From Maritimibacter alkaliphilus HTCC2654 (GTDB taxonomy: Bacteria; Pseudomonadota; Alphaproteobacteria; Rhodobacterales; Rhodobacteraceae): 64,000 bases of DNA. Under the pieces are notes generated by a model. The model ran no database searches and was not told the DNA's origin. It saw only the letters and a program-made list of their open reading frames with translations. The first letter of the stretch is position 1, and each line of letters begins with the position of its first letter. The position numbers and the translations under genes are program-made. The DNA lies in contig NZ_CH902578.1 in the NCBI RefSeq assembly GCF_000152805.1, positions 1,387,340 to 1,451,339 of the forward strand, read 5' to 3'. Below are positions 34,559-43,468 of this stretch, in pieces.

Positions 34559-34590
34559 AAAAGGGCCCGCGCCGGACGCGGGCCCTTTTT
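34559..34590 (+). terminator. Rho-independent terminator after proX
   Basis: GGGCCCGCG (34563-34571) and CGCGGGCCC (34577-34585) pair perfectly around CCGGA, extended by AAAA/TTTT to a 13-bp stem, with the T-run 34586-34590. It is a textbook intrinsic terminator placed inside the operon, between the binding protein and permease genes, so readthrough must supply the downstream genes. Confidence 0.85.
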
Positions 34591-34626
34591 CAATTCAAGA
34601 ACAATGACCTCAGAAGGGGAACAGGG

Positions 34627-35517
34627 ATGGAATTTCTGACAGAATTCCCGTCGCTCGGGCGGGCCGACCTGTCGGCCATGCGCCGGTGGATCGACGGCAA
34701 CTTCCGCGAATTCACGCGCGCCACGGGTGAGGCGCTCGAAGCGTTCTTCAATCCGCTTCTGAAATTTCTCGTCTGGTTCGAGGATCTGCTTCAGGCGACG
34801 CCATGGCCCATCATCCTGCTCGTCATCGGCGGGCTGGCCTGGCTTGGCGCGCGGGACTGGAAGATCACGATCGGCTCGGTCGTCGCCTTCGTTCTGATCG
34901 GCGTGTTCGGGATGTGGGAGGATACGATGTCCACCCTCGCCATCATCTCGGTCGCCACGATCCTCTGCATCGCCATCGGCATTCCCATCGGTATCCTGAT
35001 GTCGCGCTCGGACCGGATGCAGTCGATCATCACACCGATCCTCGACGTGATGCAGACCATCCCGTCCTTCGTTTATCTCATCCCGGTCGTCATGCTTCTG
35101 GGCATCGGCAAGGTGCCGGGCCTCATCGCCGTGTGCATCTACGCGATCCCGCCCATCGTCCGCCTGACGAACCTCGGCATCCGCCTCGTCGATGCCGACG
35201 TGATGGAAGCCGCCGATGCCTTCGGCGCCTCGCCACGGCAGAAACTGTTCGGCGTTCAGGTGCCGCTGGCGCTGCCCAACATCTTCGCCGGCGTGAACCA
35301 GACCATCATGATGGCGCTGTCGATGGTCGTCATCGCCTCGATGATCGGGGTGCAGGGGCTCGGCGTCCCGGTGCTGCGGGCCATTTCGAACCAGTATCTT
35401 GCGCTCGGCCTCATGAACGGTCTCGCCATCGTGGCGCTGGCGATCATCTTCGACCGGGTCTCGCAGACCTACGGCAAACGGCTTCAGGCCTATCGGACGG
35501 GACGCGGCAATGACTGA
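34627..35517 (+). CDS. proW: glycine betaine/proline-type ABC transporter permease
   Basis: Inner-membrane permease of 296 aa. An amphipathic N-terminal region (~1-55) precedes six hydrophobic helices. The ProW signature GIPIGILMSRSDRMQSII and the ATPase-contact loop VMEAADAFGASPRQKLFGVQ are clear. AAGGGGAACAGGG precedes the ATG. The end overlaps the ATPase start by 8 bp. It probably works as a homodimer with ProV. Confidence 0.92.
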   Translation: MEFLTEFPSLGRADLSAMRRWIDGNFREFTRATGEALEAFFNPLLKFLVWFEDLLQATPWPIILLVIGGLAWLGARDWKITIGSVVAFVLIGVFGMWEDTMSTLAIISVATILCIAIGIPIGILMSRSDRMQSIITPILDVMQTIPSFVYLIPVVMLLGIGKVPGLIAVCIYAIPPIVRLTNLGIRLVDADVMEAADAFGASPRQKLFGVQVPLALPNIFAGVNQTIMMALSMVVIASMIGVQGLGVPVLRAISNQYLALGLMNGLAIVALAIIFDRVSQTYGKRLQAYRTGRGND

Positions 35518-36532
35518 GGAAAACATCAAGGTTCAGATCCGGAACCTCTACAAGATCTTCGGCAACAACCCGAAAAAGGTACTGCCGCTGGTCAAGGACG
35601 GCATGGGCAAGCCCGAGCTTCTGGACAAGCACAATCACGTGCTGGGCATTCAGGACGTGTCGCTCGATATCCCGGAGAAGCGCATTCAGGTCATCATGGG
35701 CCTGTCGGGGTCCGGCAAGTCGACCCTGATCCGTCACGTCAACCGCCTGATCGAACCGACGGCGGGCGAAATCCTCGTCGACGGCGAGGACGTGATGAAG
35801 ATGTCCGACGACCAGCTTCGCGACCTCAGACGGTTCAAGATGTCGATGGTGTTCCAGAAATTCGGCCTCCTGCCGCACCGGCTGGTCGAAGAGAACGTGC
35901 AATACGGCCTGACGATTCAGGGCGTGGACGAGAGCGAGGCGAAGAAACGCGCCCAGCACTGGATCGACCGCGTTGGCCTGTCGGGCTACGAACGCCACTA
36001 TCCGGGCCAGCTATCGGGCGGAATGCAGCAGCGCGTGGGGCTCGCCCGCGCACTGGCCACCGATGCGGAAATCCTCCTGATGGACGAAGCCTTCTCGGCC
36101 CTCGACCCGCTCATCCGCTTCGACATGCAGTCGATCTTGCTCGAGCTTCAGGACGAACTTCACAAGACCATCATCTTCATCACCCACGATCTCGACGAGG
36201 CGCTGCGCCTCGGCGAAAACATCGCCATCCTGCGCGACGGCGCGCTCATCCAAGAGGGCGACGCACAGGAGATCGTGTTGAAGCCGGCGGACGATTACAT
36301 CGCGGACTTCACCAAGGACATCAACCGCGCCAAGGTGATCCGCCTCTACGGTCTCGCCACGGCCACCCCGAACGGGTTCGACGGGCCGACCGTCGACGGC
36401 GACATGGTGCTGGACGAAGCGATGCCGGTCATCAACGAAGCCCCGGACCGCACCGTCGGCGTCACCGACGAGACCGGCAAGCTGATCGGCACCGTCGATC
36501 TGTCGACGGCGATCCGCGCGCTCCACGCCTGA
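35510..36532 (+). CDS. proV: glycine betaine/proline-type ABC transporter ATP-binding protein
   Basis: ATPase of 340 aa. Walker A is GLSGSGKST, the signature is LSGGMQQRVGLARAL, and Walker B is EILLMDEAFSALD with the switch His in THDLDEAL. The typical ProV N-terminal extension (IRNLYKIFGNNPKKVLPLV) is present. Only a short regulatory tail of ~65 residues follows the ATPase core (VGVTDETGKLIGTVDLSTAI). This is about one CBS unit rather than the two of the longer osmosensing ProV/OpuA proteins. Confidence 0.92.
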   Translation: MTEENIKVQIRNLYKIFGNNPKKVLPLVKDGMGKPELLDKHNHVLGIQDVSLDIPEKRIQVIMGLSGSGKSTLIRHVNRLIEPTAGEILVDGEDVMKMSDDQLRDLRRFKMSMVFQKFGLLPHRLVEENVQYGLTIQGVDESEAKKRAQHWIDRVGLSGYERHYPGQLSGGMQQRVGLARALATDAEILLMDEAFSALDPLIRFDMQSILLELQDELHKTIIFITHDLDEALRLGENIAILRDGALIQEGDAQEIVLKPADDYIADFTKDINRAKVIRLYGLATATPNGFDGPTVDGDMVLDEAMPVINEAPDRTVGVTDETGKLIGTVDLSTAIRALHA

Positions 36533-36571
36533 CCCGCGTCCTTCTTCGTTTCAAGAAACCTCGGAGGGGGG

Positions 36572-36673
36572 CCGGACTTGCCCCGCAAGGCCGGCTGGGG
36601 GAGGCTGGCCTCCCCCACCGCGTCGACCCGGCCTTGCCGGGGCGGCGCGAAAGCTGCGCGGGCGCAAGCCCGC
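36572..36673. repeat. cluster of four GC-rich hairpins between convergent genes
   Basis: Four adjacent inverted repeats lie in the gap between proV and the converging methyltransferase gene. CCGGACTTGC/GCAAGGCCGG is at 36572-36594 and GGGGGAGGC/GCCTCCCCC at 36597-36616. CCCGGC/GCCGGG is at 36627-36641 and GCGGGC/GCCCGC with a GCAA loop at 36658-36673. The second is a plausible bidirectional terminator. The set resembles a palindromic intergenic element. Confidence 0.55.
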
Positions 36674-36686
36674 ACCGCCCGGTCGC

Positions 36687-37637
36687 TCAGGCCGGGAGCG
36701 ACGCGCGATCCTCTTCGCCCGCGTTGCGGCTCGCCTCCAACCCCGTGGCGACGACGCAGAGCGAGGCGATGGGCGCGCCCCGGTCCAGACGGACGACGCA
36801 ATCCTTGATCGTCACATGGGCGCAACCGGCATCGGCAAGCAGGCGGGCGATGTAGTCGGGACCATGGGCGAAGCGTCGGCTTTCGCGCAGGACGACGCCC
36901 GTGTCGGCCTTCTCGACGGTGAACGCCAGCCGCCCGCCCGGTGCCAGCATCCCCGCACACCAGCCGACCACCCGTTCGAGCGCGCCGAGATAGGCGAAGA
37001 CATCGGCGGCCACGATCAGGTCGAACGGCGCACCGCCAAGGTCCAAGGCGCCGATGTCGCGCTTTTCGAGCCGGTCGTAAATGCCCTTGGCCTCCGCCTC
37101 GGCCAGCATCCGGGCCGACAGGTCGCAGCCTTCGAGCCAACCGCTGATCCCCCGCAGCCGCTCGCCCATAAGCCCGGTCCCGCAGCCCAAGTCGAGCGCC
37201 CGTTCGACCCGGTCCGGACCCGCGACGGAGAGCGCCGACATGATCTCGTCCGGCCCGCGATAGTCCAGCTTTTCGACCAGCGACGTCTCGAAACGCGGCG
37301 CATATTGGTCGAACAGCAGTTCCACGAAGGCTGGCGGCATCGTGTCGACGAGCGGAACCGCGCGCGCCAGATCGCGTTTCAGGCCCGCCCCGAACGGGTC
37401 GGTCGGATCGAGCGTCATGGCCCGGCCCCATGCCGTCACGGCGGCGTCGCCATCTCCGACAAGGTCGTGAAATTCGCCCAGCCGGAACCAGCCCGCCGCC
37501 CATCCCGGCGCGATCTCAAGGGCGCCGGACAACACGTCGATCGCCGCGTCCATATCGCCCAGATGGGCCATCGTCTCGGCATAGCTCGCGCGCCGGTCGG
37601 CGGCGGGGTCGCCCGAGGGAAACAGCATTCCTGCCAT
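36687..37637 (-). CDS. TPR-containing SAM-dependent methyltransferase
   Basis: Protein of 316 aa with the ATG at 37637; starts at 37664 or 37712 would add 9 or 25 residues without a ribosome-binding site. The N-terminal ~75 residues form two TPR-like helix pairs (SYAETMAHLGDMDAAIDVLS, then AWFRLGEFHDLVGDGDAAVT). The rest is a Rossmann methyltransferase with motif I ALDLGCGTGLMGERL and an acidic ASP-type motif in the FDLIVAADVFAYLG segment. The combination is common in alphaproteobacteria in proteins annotated as TPR methyltransferases. The substrate is unknown. The gene stands alone between the betaine operon and an orphan permease. Confidence 0.85.
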   Translation of the reverse strand: MAGMLFPSGDPAADRRASYAETMAHLGDMDAAIDVLSGALEIAPGWAAGWFRLGEFHDLVGDGDAAVTAWGRAMTLDPTDPFGAGLKRDLARAVPLVDTMPPAFVELLFDQYAPRFETSLVEKLDYRGPDEIMSALSVAGPDRVERALDLGCGTGLMGERLRGISGWLEGCDLSARMLAEAEAKGIYDRLEKRDIGALDLGGAPFDLIVAADVFAYLGALERVVGWCAGMLAPGGRLAFTVEKADTGVVLRESRRFAHGPDYIARLLADAGCAHVTIKDCVVRLDRGAPIASLCVVATGLEASRNAGEEDRASLPA

Positions 37638-37756
37638 CGATTTTCGTCCAAGGGGCCCGCTCATCTGCCGGTCGGCCACGCGGCGGGCGTCACGCTGCGC
37701 TCGCAGGCGCATCGGTCGCGCAGATAGGGCCGCCCCGCCGTGCTGTCAATCCGCGA

Positions 37757-39367
37757 TCAGCGGTTTGCGCGCGCCATGAAACCGACCGCCACGAGCCCCA
37801 CGAGAATGACGAGGATCGCCGCTGGCGCCGCCTGCCCGATCTGTTCCAGCGAGGCCTTTTCATAGACCCGCGTGGCGAGCGTGTTGTAGTTGAACGGGCG
37901 CAGAAGAAGCGTCGCCGGCAACTCCTTCACGCAGTCCACGAAGACGAGCAGAAGCGCGGTCCCAACAGAGCCGCGCATCAGGGGCACATAGACCTCGCGC
38001 AGTGCCCCGCCCGCCGACCGGCCCAGCGAGCGCGCGGCCATGGGCAGCGATGGCGACACCCGCCCCATCGCGGCATCCGCCGCGTTCTGGGCGATGGCGA
38101 AGAACCGGACGCAGTAGGCGAAGACCATGGCAAAGGCCGTGCCGGTCAAAAGCAGGCCCGGATCGAACCCGGTCAGGCCATAGACCGCGTCGGCGACCGT
38201 GTTGTCGAGCGCGGCCAAGGGGATCAGGATACCGACCGCCAGAACGGCACCGGGCGCGGCGTAGCCGATGGTCGAGACCGGCATGACCATGCGCGGCAGC
38301 TTCGACCCGGTCAGGCGGACGCCATAGACCAGAAACAGCGCAAGCGTCACCGTCACCACCGCCGCGCTGCCGCCGACCGCCACCGTATGCCCAAGGGCGC
38401 GGAACAGCCCGGCGGACAGCCATTCCTCGGCATTGTGCGCCGCGTGCCACAGGAGCACGCCCACAGGCAGGATGAAGCCGACGGCGAAGGGGACGAGGCA
38501 GAACAGGGTCGCAAGCCACCCCTGCCAGCCGGTCAGGGCGACCGGATCGACGGGGCGTTGCTGGCGTTCGAGCCGGTAGAACCGGCTTTTCGACCGGCTG
38601 ACCTTTTCGATGGCGACCAGCACGAGGACGAGCCCCAGAATGACCATCGCGATCTGGGCGGCCCCGCCCGCGTTGCCCATTTCGAGCCAAGTGGTGAAGA
38701 TGCCCGTGGTCAGAGTCTGCACCGCGAAGAAATCGACGGTGCCGAAATCCGAGACCGTCTCCATCATCACGATGGCGGACCCGGCGGCAATCGCGGGGCG
38801 CACCAGCGGAAGCCCGACGCGCCAGAAGCGCCCGAAAGGGCCCGACCCCAGCGCCCGCGCCACCTCGTACACTCCGCCCGATTGCTCGCGCAGCCCGGTG
38901 CGGGTCAGAAGGTAGACATAGGGCGACAGGGCGGCGGTCAGAACGATGATCGCCGCGCCGATCGAGCGGATTTCGGGGAACCAATAGGCCTGCGCGTTCT
39001 CCCACCCGAACAGTCCGCGCAACGCGGTCTGCACCGGGCCGGAATATTCGAGGAAATCGACAAGCGCATAGGCCCCGACATAGGCGGGGATCGCCAGCGG
39101 GAAGAGCAGCAGCCACTCCAACCAACGGCTCCCCGGAAACCGGTACATGACGATAAGCCACGCGGCCCCGGTGCCCACAGCGGCGGACAGGAACGCGACC
39201 GACAGGGCGAGGATCACGGTGTTGGTGAAGTAGCGTGGAAGCGTCGTCGAAATGAGATGCGGCCAGACGTTCTCGGCGGGGTTGAACGCCATCCAGACCA
39301 CCGCAAGGATGGGGCCGACGACGAGCAGCCCGATCAGCACCGCCCCCACCGACCACCGGCTGGGCAT
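37757..39367 (-). CDS. iron(III)-type ABC transporter permease (double domain)
   Basis: Inner-membrane permease of 536 aa made of two fused halves, each with about six helices, as in FbpB/ThiP-like iron or thiamine permeases. The first ATPase-contact loop is VYEVARALGSGPFGRFWRVG and the second is MAARSLGRSAGGALREVYVP. The start at 39367 has AAAGG 7 bases upstream; ATGs at 39415 and 39436 lie in frame but have weaker sites. No binding protein or ATPase gene is adjacent, so its partners are encoded elsewhere. FbpB-type ferric iron uptake is the best guess from the fold and length. Confidence 0.85.
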   Translation of the reverse strand: MPSRWSVGAVLIGLLVVGPILAVVWMAFNPAENVWPHLISTTLPRYFTNTVILALSVAFLSAAVGTGAAWLIVMYRFPGSRWLEWLLLFPLAIPAYVGAYALVDFLEYSGPVQTALRGLFGWENAQAYWFPEIRSIGAAIIVLTAALSPYVYLLTRTGLREQSGGVYEVARALGSGPFGRFWRVGLPLVRPAIAAGSAIVMMETVSDFGTVDFFAVQTLTTGIFTTWLEMGNAGGAAQIAMVILGLVLVLVAIEKVSRSKSRFYRLERQQRPVDPVALTGWQGWLATLFCLVPFAVGFILPVGVLLWHAAHNAEEWLSAGLFRALGHTVAVGGSAAVVTVTLALFLVYGVRLTGSKLPRMVMPVSTIGYAAPGAVLAVGILIPLAALDNTVADAVYGLTGFDPGLLLTGTAFAMVFAYCVRFFAIAQNAADAAMGRVSPSLPMAARSLGRSAGGALREVYVPLMRGSVGTALLLVFVDCVKELPATLLLRPFNYNTLATRVYEKASLEQIGQAAPAAILVILVGLVAVGFMARANR

Positions 39368-39505
39368 TCGCAGGCCTTTCGGGCGCGTCAGAACTTGACC
39401 ATTTCGCTCAACCATCGCCCGGTCCGCATATCCCATTTCCGGTTTAACTGTCCAGAATTCCCGCTATAAATTGGCCCACTACCGAAAGGACGGCCCGAAC
39501 CACTC

Positions 39506-40381
39506 ATGCAGATTGCATTCCACATCGGTGCCCATTGCACTGACGAAGATCAACTCGTCAAATCGCTGGTCAAGAACAACCAGATCTTCACCGAACAGGG
39601 CGTCGCCGTTCCCGGTCCGTCACGCTACCGCAAGCTTCTGGCCGATGTGGCGGTCAAACTCGCCGGCAAGCCCGCGTCGCTCGAAACGCAGGACATGGTG
39701 CTCGAGCAGATCCTCGACGGCACGGACCCGGATCGACTGGTGTTTTCCTTCGACAATTTCATCAGCGGCCCGCGCCGCGCGCTCGAGGACGGAATGCTCT
39801 ATCCGGCGGCGGCCGAAAAAGCGCGGGTGCTCCACAACCTCTTTCCCGACCATAAGGTCGAGTTCTTCCTTGCCGTGCGCGACCCCGCGACCTTCGTTCC
39901 GGCCTTTCTGACGAAATACACCGACATCGACCGGGGCGAGGTCATGTCGAAGCTGAACCCGATGGGCATGGTCTGGTCCGACATCATCAAGGACATCCGC
40001 GAAGAGAACCCGGACTGCCAGATCACCGTCTGGTGCAACGAGGATACGCCCCTGATCTGGCCCGAGGTCATGCACGAAATCACCGCCATCGACATGCGCG
40101 TGCTGTTCAAGGGGGGATTGGACATCATCGCGCAGATCATGGAGCGCGAAGGGGTCAAGCGCCTGCGCGCCTACATGGCCGAGAACCAGCCGACCAACGA
40201 GATCCAGCGCCGCCGGGTGCTCGCCGCCTTTCTCGACAAATACGCGATCGAAGACGCGGTCGAGCAGGAGATCAATCTGCCGGGCTGGACCGCGGAACTG
40301 GTGGAGGAGCTTTCGGCCTCCTACGAAGACGACATGCTGGAAATCGCGCGGATTCCCGGCGTGAATTTCATCACCGCCTGA
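39506..40381 (+). CDS. conserved protein of unknown function, sulfotransferase-like
   Basis: A 291-residue cytoplasmic protein without signal peptide. It begins MQIAFHIGAHCTDEDQLVKS; the hydrophobic strand followed by H-x-G-A-H and a helix is reminiscent of the nucleotide-binding start of sulfotransferase/P-loop folds, but the classical 5'-phosphosulfate loop is not clear. A second landmark is FFLAVRDPATFVPAFL, similar to the RDP motif of sulfotransferases. It is divergent from the orphan permease. I know similar proteins only as Rhodobacterales hypotheticals, and the function is unknown. Confidence 0.75.
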   Translation: MQIAFHIGAHCTDEDQLVKSLVKNNQIFTEQGVAVPGPSRYRKLLADVAVKLAGKPASLETQDMVLEQILDGTDPDRLVFSFDNFISGPRRALEDGMLYPAAAEKARVLHNLFPDHKVEFFLAVRDPATFVPAFLTKYTDIDRGEVMSKLNPMGMVWSDIIKDIREENPDCQITVWCNEDTPLIWPEVMHEITAIDMRVLFKGGLDIIAQIMEREGVKRLRAYMAENQPTNEIQRRRVLAAFLDKYAIEDAVEQEINLPGWTAELVEELSASYEDDMLEIARIPGVNFITA

Positions 40382-40423
40382 TCGGTCGTCCGGCGCACCG
40401 GGCCCGAACGACCGGATCGCGGA

Positions 40424-40699
40424 TCAGCTCATGCCGAGCGCCTGCTTGTACATGTCGAGAACCGCCTCTTCCTCGGCGATGTCGTCGGGCTCGCGCTTGC
40501 GCAGCGCGATCACCTTGCGCATGACCTTGGTGTCGTAGCCACGGGCCTTGGCCTCAGCCATCACCTCTTTCTGCTGGTCGGCGATGTCCTTTTTCTCCAT
40601 CTCCAGACGCTCGAACCGCTCGATGAACTGGCGCAACTCGTCCGCCGTCACGCGGTAGCTGCTCGGGGTGCCTTCGGTCTCGTCCATCACGTCCATCAT
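40424..40699 (-). CDS. GapR-like DUF2312 nucleoid-associated protein
   Basis: A 91-residue helical protein of the DUF2312 family. The core LRQFIERFERLEMEKKDIAD, the VMAEAKARGYDTKVMRKVIA segment and the tail EEEAVLDMYKQALG match GapR of Caulobacter, a DNA-clamping protein that marks overtwisted DNA and assists replication and chromosome organisation. The start is the first of two adjacent ATGs (40699, 40696) with GAGGA upstream. Whether this is the genome's only copy cannot be told here. Confidence 0.85.
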   Translation of the reverse strand: MMDVMDETEGTPSSYRVTADELRQFIERFERLEMEKKDIADQQKEVMAEAKARGYDTKVMRKVIALRKREPDDIAEEEAVLDMYKQALGMS

Positions 40700-40805
40700 G
40701 CTGTCCTCGCTCGGTCTGGTGGACCCTCTTGCTAGTCGCATCGCCACCGCCCATCAAGACCCCTTCTCGCTTGCGGCAGCGCCTTGCCCACGCTAGAGGC
40801 AGCGC

Positions 40806-41021
40806 ATGGAACTTCTCATTATCATCGGGGCGGTCATCTCCGCCGTGGGCCTTGTCGGCCTGATCCTCAGCGCCCTGCGCGTGCTCAAGGCGAAACGCTC
40901 CGGGCAGGACGACGAGGCGCTGCGCGAAACCGTGCGCCGCGCGATGATCCTGAACTTCGGCTCGCTGATGCTGTCGGCCTTCGGGCTGATCCTCGTCGTG
41001 GTCGGCGTCATCCTCGCCTGA
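40806..41021 (+). CDS. small two-helix membrane protein
   Basis: A 71-residue protein with hydrophobic helices at about residues 3-25 and 50-70 and a charged loop (KAKRSGQDDEALRETVRRA) between them. A purine-rich AGAGG lies before the ATG. It converges with the beta-oxidation gene downstream. No family is recognised; the hydrophobic pattern and codon use make it a real gene. Confidence 0.65.
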   Translation: MELLIIIGAVISAVGLVGLILSALRVLKAKRSGQDDEALRETVRRAMILNFGSLMLSAFGLILVVVGVILA

Positions 41022-41031
41022 AGAGCCGGCC

Positions 41032-43119
41032 TCACGCCTTTCCGATCGTCTCGAACCGGCGCCCGTGCTTCACGAGCTCGTCCCAAAGCGGGACCGGCGC
41101 CCAGAACGGGTTCTCGGACGCCCAGTCCGACAAGTCCTTGCGCACCTCGAGCGGTGTGGCGAGGTCGGCGGCCAGCATCGGGCCACCCTTTTCGCGGGGA
41201 AACCCCAGCCCCAGCAGCATCACCGCATCGATATCCGAGGGCCGGTCCACGACCCGCGCCGCGACGAGCCGCGCCCCTTCGTTCGCCATCGCGAACAGGC
41301 AGCGGCGTCGAATGTCCTCTTTCTCGAACACCTGTGGCCTGATCCCGCGATAATCGCGCAGGGCCCGGATCATGTTCGTCACGTCAGTCGAGGGTCGCCC
41401 CACCCCGTCCTCGCCCCGGTAGTCGTAAAACCCCTGTCCGGTGCGCTGGCCATACCAGGCCTGTTCGATCATCCGTGCGGGAAGTTCCGACGGGCAGGCA
41501 TCGAGGTTCAGGCCCCAGACCGCTTCGATCCCGGCGACGTCCTGTGCCTGAAACGGGCCAAGCGGCATTCCGTAGCCGCGCATGGCAAGATCGACCTCGG
41601 CGGGCAAGGCGCCCTGTTCGACCACCAAAGCCGCCGCCGCATAATAGGCCTGACGCATCCGGTTGTAGACCAGCCCCTGCCGCGCGCCCGTCAGCACCGG
41701 CCCCTTGCCCATCGCGCGGGCCAGCCGGATCAGGGTCATCAGCGCCTCGGGCCGGGTGCCCCGCGCCGGTGCGATTTCGACAAGCCGGTTGGCATCGGCG
41801 GGCGCAATGAAATGCATTGCGGCGAACCGATCCGGGCGCCCTGACGCGCCTGCGAGGGTTTCGATATCGCATTCCGCCGTCGAGCTGGCGAAGATCGTAT
41901 GGCCCGCGGCGACCTGCGACAGTTGGCCCAGCGCCTGCGTCTTTCGCACGCTGTCCTCGGCCAAGGCCTCGATAATCACGTCCTTGTCGTCGAGGGCGCC
42001 GTAGTCGTCCGCGGTGTTCAACCGCCTGAGCCGGTCGTCGCGCTCCCGGCCACTGAGCGTTCCCGCCTCGACCGCATCGCCGAAGGCGCGTTCGATCCGG
42101 CCCCGGACCCGCGTGATCGCGGTGTCGTCCTCCAGCGCGACGGTCACCGGCACCCCGGCCTTGAGGGCGGCCATCGCCACGTCGCGGGCCAACGCCCCTG
42201 CGCCGACCACGCCCACGGACGACACCCGCTGCGCCGCCACTCCGGCCAGTGACGGAAACCGCCCGGCCCGGCGTTCGGCGAGGAAGGCGTGGCGCAGACC
42301 CCGTGCCGCATCGGAATTCACGAGGTCGTCATAGGCCGCGTGCTCCATCTCAAGCCCGGCGTCGAACGGAACGAGAAGCGCGGCCTCGACCAGTTCCACG
42401 GCCCTGATCCCGGCCTCGCCCGCACCGCCCTGCATCGCGGCCCGCCGGGCGGCGACGGCTTCGAGATAGGGTCTGGCCTGCCCGAACCCTTCGGTGCGGT
42501 CGCGGGTCGGGCGCGGTGGGACGCCGCTTTCGGCGAAGTTGCGGGCCGACCCGAAGGCGGCCTTGTCGAGGTTTTTCTGAACGATCTTGTCGACGAGCCC
42601 GGCGGCCAGAGCACGGTTCGCGTCGATGGGCTTGCCCGTGGTCAGAAGGTCGAGCGCCACCCGCGCCCCGACCAGCCGGGGCAAACGCTGGGTGCCGCCG
42701 GCATTAGGGACGAGCCCCAGCGACACCTCGGGAAATCCGAACCGCGCGTCATGGAGCGCCATGCGGTAATGACAGGCCAGCGCCAGTTTCAGCCCGCCGC
42801 CAAGAGCCGTGCCGTGGATCGCCGCGACCACGGGCTTCGTGCAGTCCTCGATCCTGCGGCACAGGTCGGCCAGCGTCGGCTCCCCGGCCGCGACCGAGAA
42901 CTCGCGCACATCGGCACCGGCGGGGAAGGTGCGCCCTTCGGCCTGGATCAGAATGGCGGAAACGTCGGGGTCGGCTTCGGCGCGTTCGAGGCTTTCGAGC
43001 AGGGCCGCGCGCACCGGCTGGACGAGCGCGTTGACCGGGGGATTGGCGACAGTGAGAACCGCGACGCCTTCGCGTCGTTCCCACCTGACCTTCTCTGCCC
43101 CTGACGGTCCCGCGTCCAT
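41032..43119 (-). CDS. fadJ: bifunctional enoyl-CoA hydratase / 3-hydroxyacyl-CoA dehydrogenase
   Basis: Multifunctional fatty-acid oxidation enzyme of 695 aa. The N-terminal crotonase domain has oxyanion-hole motifs FPAGADVREF (~65-74) and GTALGGGLKLALACHYRMA (~103-121). The dehydrogenase part starts VGVVGAGALARDVAMAALKA, followed by the catalytic-His region AMHFIAPADANRLVEI. C-terminal 3HCDH domains end the protein. The crotonase domain keeps Glu131 (GFPEVSLGL) but has Lys111 where hydratases usually carry the second Glu (GGGLE). The dehydrogenase Gly motif is GxGxxA. No thiolase gene is adjacent. Confidence 0.9.
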   Translation of the reverse strand: MDAGPSGAEKVRWERREGVAVLTVANPPVNALVQPVRAALLESLERAEADPDVSAILIQAEGRTFPAGADVREFSVAAGEPTLADLCRRIEDCTKPVVAAIHGTALGGGLKLALACHYRMALHDARFGFPEVSLGLVPNAGGTQRLPRLVGARVALDLLTTGKPIDANRALAAGLVDKIVQKNLDKAAFGSARNFAESGVPPRPTRDRTEGFGQARPYLEAVAARRAAMQGGAGEAGIRAVELVEAALLVPFDAGLEMEHAAYDDLVNSDAARGLRHAFLAERRAGRFPSLAGVAAQRVSSVGVVGAGALARDVAMAALKAGVPVTVALEDDTAITRVRGRIERAFGDAVEAGTLSGRERDDRLRRLNTADDYGALDDKDVIIEALAEDSVRKTQALGQLSQVAAGHTIFASSTAECDIETLAGASGRPDRFAAMHFIAPADANRLVEIAPARGTRPEALMTLIRLARAMGKGPVLTGARQGLVYNRMRQAYYAAAALVVEQGALPAEVDLAMRGYGMPLGPFQAQDVAGIEAVWGLNLDACPSELPARMIEQAWYGQRTGQGFYDYRGEDGVGRPSTDVTNMIRALRDYRGIRPQVFEKEDIRRRCLFAMANEGARLVAARVVDRPSDIDAVMLLGLGFPREKGGPMLAADLATPLEVRKDLSDWASENPFWAPVPLWDELVKHGRRFETIGKA

Positions 43120-43210
43120 GCGGCGCTACCGCTCCGATTTGCCTAATTGTTACAGCAAACTAGGCCGCAGGCGGCTCCAATGCAAATTTTTCGTAATCCG
43201 AAGGCCGCCG

Positions 43211-43420
43211 TCAGACCGGCATGTTCTCGAACAGGTCCTCGTCATCGTCCTGCCGCAGCCAATCGGCATAGACCCGAAGCTGTGCCGGAAGCTCAAGCCC
43301 GTATTCGGCATGCATCGCGATGGTCTGGCGCAGGCGGTCCTCCCACATACGCCAGTTCACCGGGTCCGCCGCGATGTCGTCCATCAGCGTGCGGGCCGTG
43401 TTCATCAATTCGTCCTTCAT
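43211..43420 (-). CDS. small acidic protein of unknown function
   Basis: A 69-residue protein with a clear GGAGGAT ribosome-binding site. It is rich in Asp/Glu and helical, with WRMWEDRLRQT and a terminal DDDEDLFENMPV. No membrane helix or signal is seen. It is 48 bp from the DksA-type gene and runs the same way, so the two may be co-transcribed. Function unknown. Confidence 0.7.
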   Translation of the reverse strand: MKDELMNTARTLMDDIAADPVNWRMWEDRLRQTIAMHAEYGLELPAQLRVYADWLRQDDDEDLFENMPV

Positions 43421-43468
43421 AGTATCCTCCCGGTTCCTTCCTCTGAACCAAGCAGCAAAATAGTTGCG

